Source of the DNA: Verrucomicrobiales bacterium
GTDB taxonomy: Bacteria > Verrucomicrobiota > Verrucomicrobiia > Verrucomicrobiales > DEV007
DNA: 5,536 nucleotides
Direction: 5' to 3'
Assembly (NCBI GenBank): GCA_023253615.1
Contig: JALRFZ010000706.1
Location: 1-5,536, forward strand
Below the pieces are notes generated by a model. It saw only the letters and a list, made by a program, of their open reading frames with translations. It was not told the origin of the DNA and did not search any database. Position 1 is the first letter of the stretch, and every line of letters begins with the position of its first letter. Below, in pieces: positions 4,807 through 5,536 of the stretch. Both the position numbers and the translations under genes were made by a program.

Positions 4807-5536
4807 TCAATTCGGCTTGCAGTCCTCAACCGCGTCCCAGAAATCCGATTCGTGAACGATAACGATGGGAATACCTTTTTTCCGATTCTCGACCGCCTGT
4901 TCAACCTTCCTCCCGTAACAGGAAAAAGCCCAACAAGGGTTTTTGGCGGCTCCGATCACAAGGAATTCAGTCTCTTGGGTAACGTTAGGAGAGAAACGCC
5001 CACCGCGAGCCGTGATTCTGTCCACGATCTCTTTTCTTCCGGCCTTCATTGAGGAGCCCGTCAGAGTAAAAACTCTGCCATCAAAGGAGATTTCCGGGCA
5101 CATCGCACAAATTCCCGGCAACGTGAATTTCTTTGGAAGCCCCGCGCGGACCCTTTCGGATTCGTTCTTCACCTTCTTAGCAAACGAGTATTCGATGAAG
5201 TCTTCAAAGAAGCTCCGGAGCGTTTCCTGTTCTTCAGAGTCAATCTTTCCGTCAACAAGGACGTGAGTTAGGAGGGAGTCGATTTCATCGTAAGGATAAA
5301 TTCCCTTTAGGTGCGAATTTTCCTCAACCCAATCCTGTAGGCCGCGCGCCTCCTCAATCGTGATGAGTCCGTCCGCCATCACTCCGTGCATCAGACCGTG
5401 GAGAATTTGGATGCTTTGGGTAATCCCGTCGTAATACTCGCTCGGAAATGTCCCCCGAGTCGTTAAAATTTGAGGTGGCGGTGGGTTAAGCCACGCGGAA
5501 GCGTGGCGGTGATCAAACCAAACCCAACCACCACCA
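4807..5536 (-). CDS. BRCT-domain protein with TerB-like N-terminal region (5' end probably beyond window)
   Basis: Numbering is from the first in-frame ATG (5391). Residues 101-187 form a BRCT domain: ISFDGRVFTLTG strand region, ARGG turn at 128-131, TEFLVIG core and the late Trp in ESDFWDAV. BRCT domains bind phosphopeptides or DNA ends. Residues 1-67 carry two similar acidic units, ADGLITIEEA (6-15) and VDGKIDSEEQ (46-55), in a helical TerB-like fold. A CxxC (95-98) sits between the two parts. From ATG 5391 the product is 194 residues, but the frame stays open without a stop, ATG, GTG or TTG through 48 more codons to the window edge. The codons just upstream (EYYDGITQSIQILHGL) complete the first helix, and no Shine-Dalgarno precedes 5391. 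The true start is therefore probably outside the window. The upstream part passes through a palindromic element. Biological role unknown; relatives I recall are annotated only as BRCT proteins. Low GC (43% in 5161-5220) suggests acquisition. Confidence 0.85.
   Translation of the reverse strand, partial: GGGWVWFDHRHASAWLNPPPPQILTTRGTFPSEYYDGITQSIQILHGLMHGVMADGLITIEEARGLQDWVEENSHLKGIYPYDEIDSLLTHVLVDGKIDSEEQETLRSFFEDFIEYSFAKKVKNESERVRAGLPKKFTLPGICAMCPEISFDGRVFTLTGSSMKAGRKEIVDRITARGGRFSPNVTQETEFLVIGAAKNPCWAFSCYGRKVEQAVENRKKGIPIVIVHESDFWDAVEDCKPN
5474..5536. repeat. Palindromic REP-like element at the window edge
   Basis: A perfect 7-bp stem with a GGAA (GNRA-type) loop lies at 5490-5507 (gccacgcggaagcgtggc). 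Outside it, GGTGGCGGTGGGTT at 5474-5487 pairs imperfectly with 5521-5535, whose reverse complement is GGTGGTGGTTGGGTT (one mismatch, one extra base). The nested design resembles REP/BIME elements or the end of a miniature mobile element. Only one copy is visible, so repetition is inferred from structure. The element lies inside the open BRCT reading frame. It may continue past the edge. Confidence 0.5.

Overview
The window carries six genes or gene remnants, all on the minus strand, so transcription runs from position 5536 towards position 1. The organism is not named by the sequence. High GC in the left two thirds, weak or absent Shine-Dalgarno signals, a GTG start on uvrC and the style of the small membrane protein genes suggest a high-GC environmental bacterium, possibly Verrucomicrobiota (Opitutae-like). 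That placement is a low-confidence inference.

Left part (1-3672, high GC, 60-70% in the 60-base lines I counted): uvrC, the nucleotide excision repair nuclease, is cut by the window edge just inside its second nuclease domain. A 263-base gap with overlapping hairpins follows. Then comes a tight three-gene set read in the order HlyD-family adaptor remnant, five-helix VIT/CCC1-like membrane protein, Ca2+/H+ exchanger (cax). The gaps are only 10 and 12 bases, which indicates co-transcription and a possible shared role in cation transport. The HlyD gene keeps only about its last 130 codons. It has lost its start, coiled coil and membrane anchor.

Right part (about 3673-5536, lower GC, 43-50% in the lines I counted): an accessory-looking segment begins exactly where the HlyD frame is broken. 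It holds a 375-base stretch with no confident gene. Next is a 159-residue membrane protein in which two CxxC knuckles bracket a hydrophobic hairpin (LITAF-like layout), with a C-terminal KOW-like domain. Last is a BRCT protein with a TerB-like N-terminal half that is probably truncated at its 5' end by the window edge. The right edge contains a palindromic REP-like element that is read through in frame with the BRCT gene.

The most noteworthy points are the junction that beheads the HlyD gene at a GC step, the in-frame palindromic element at the BRCT gene's 5' end, and the unusual zinc-knuckle/membrane/KOW protein. I see no CRISPR array, rRNA, tRNA, transposase or integrase.
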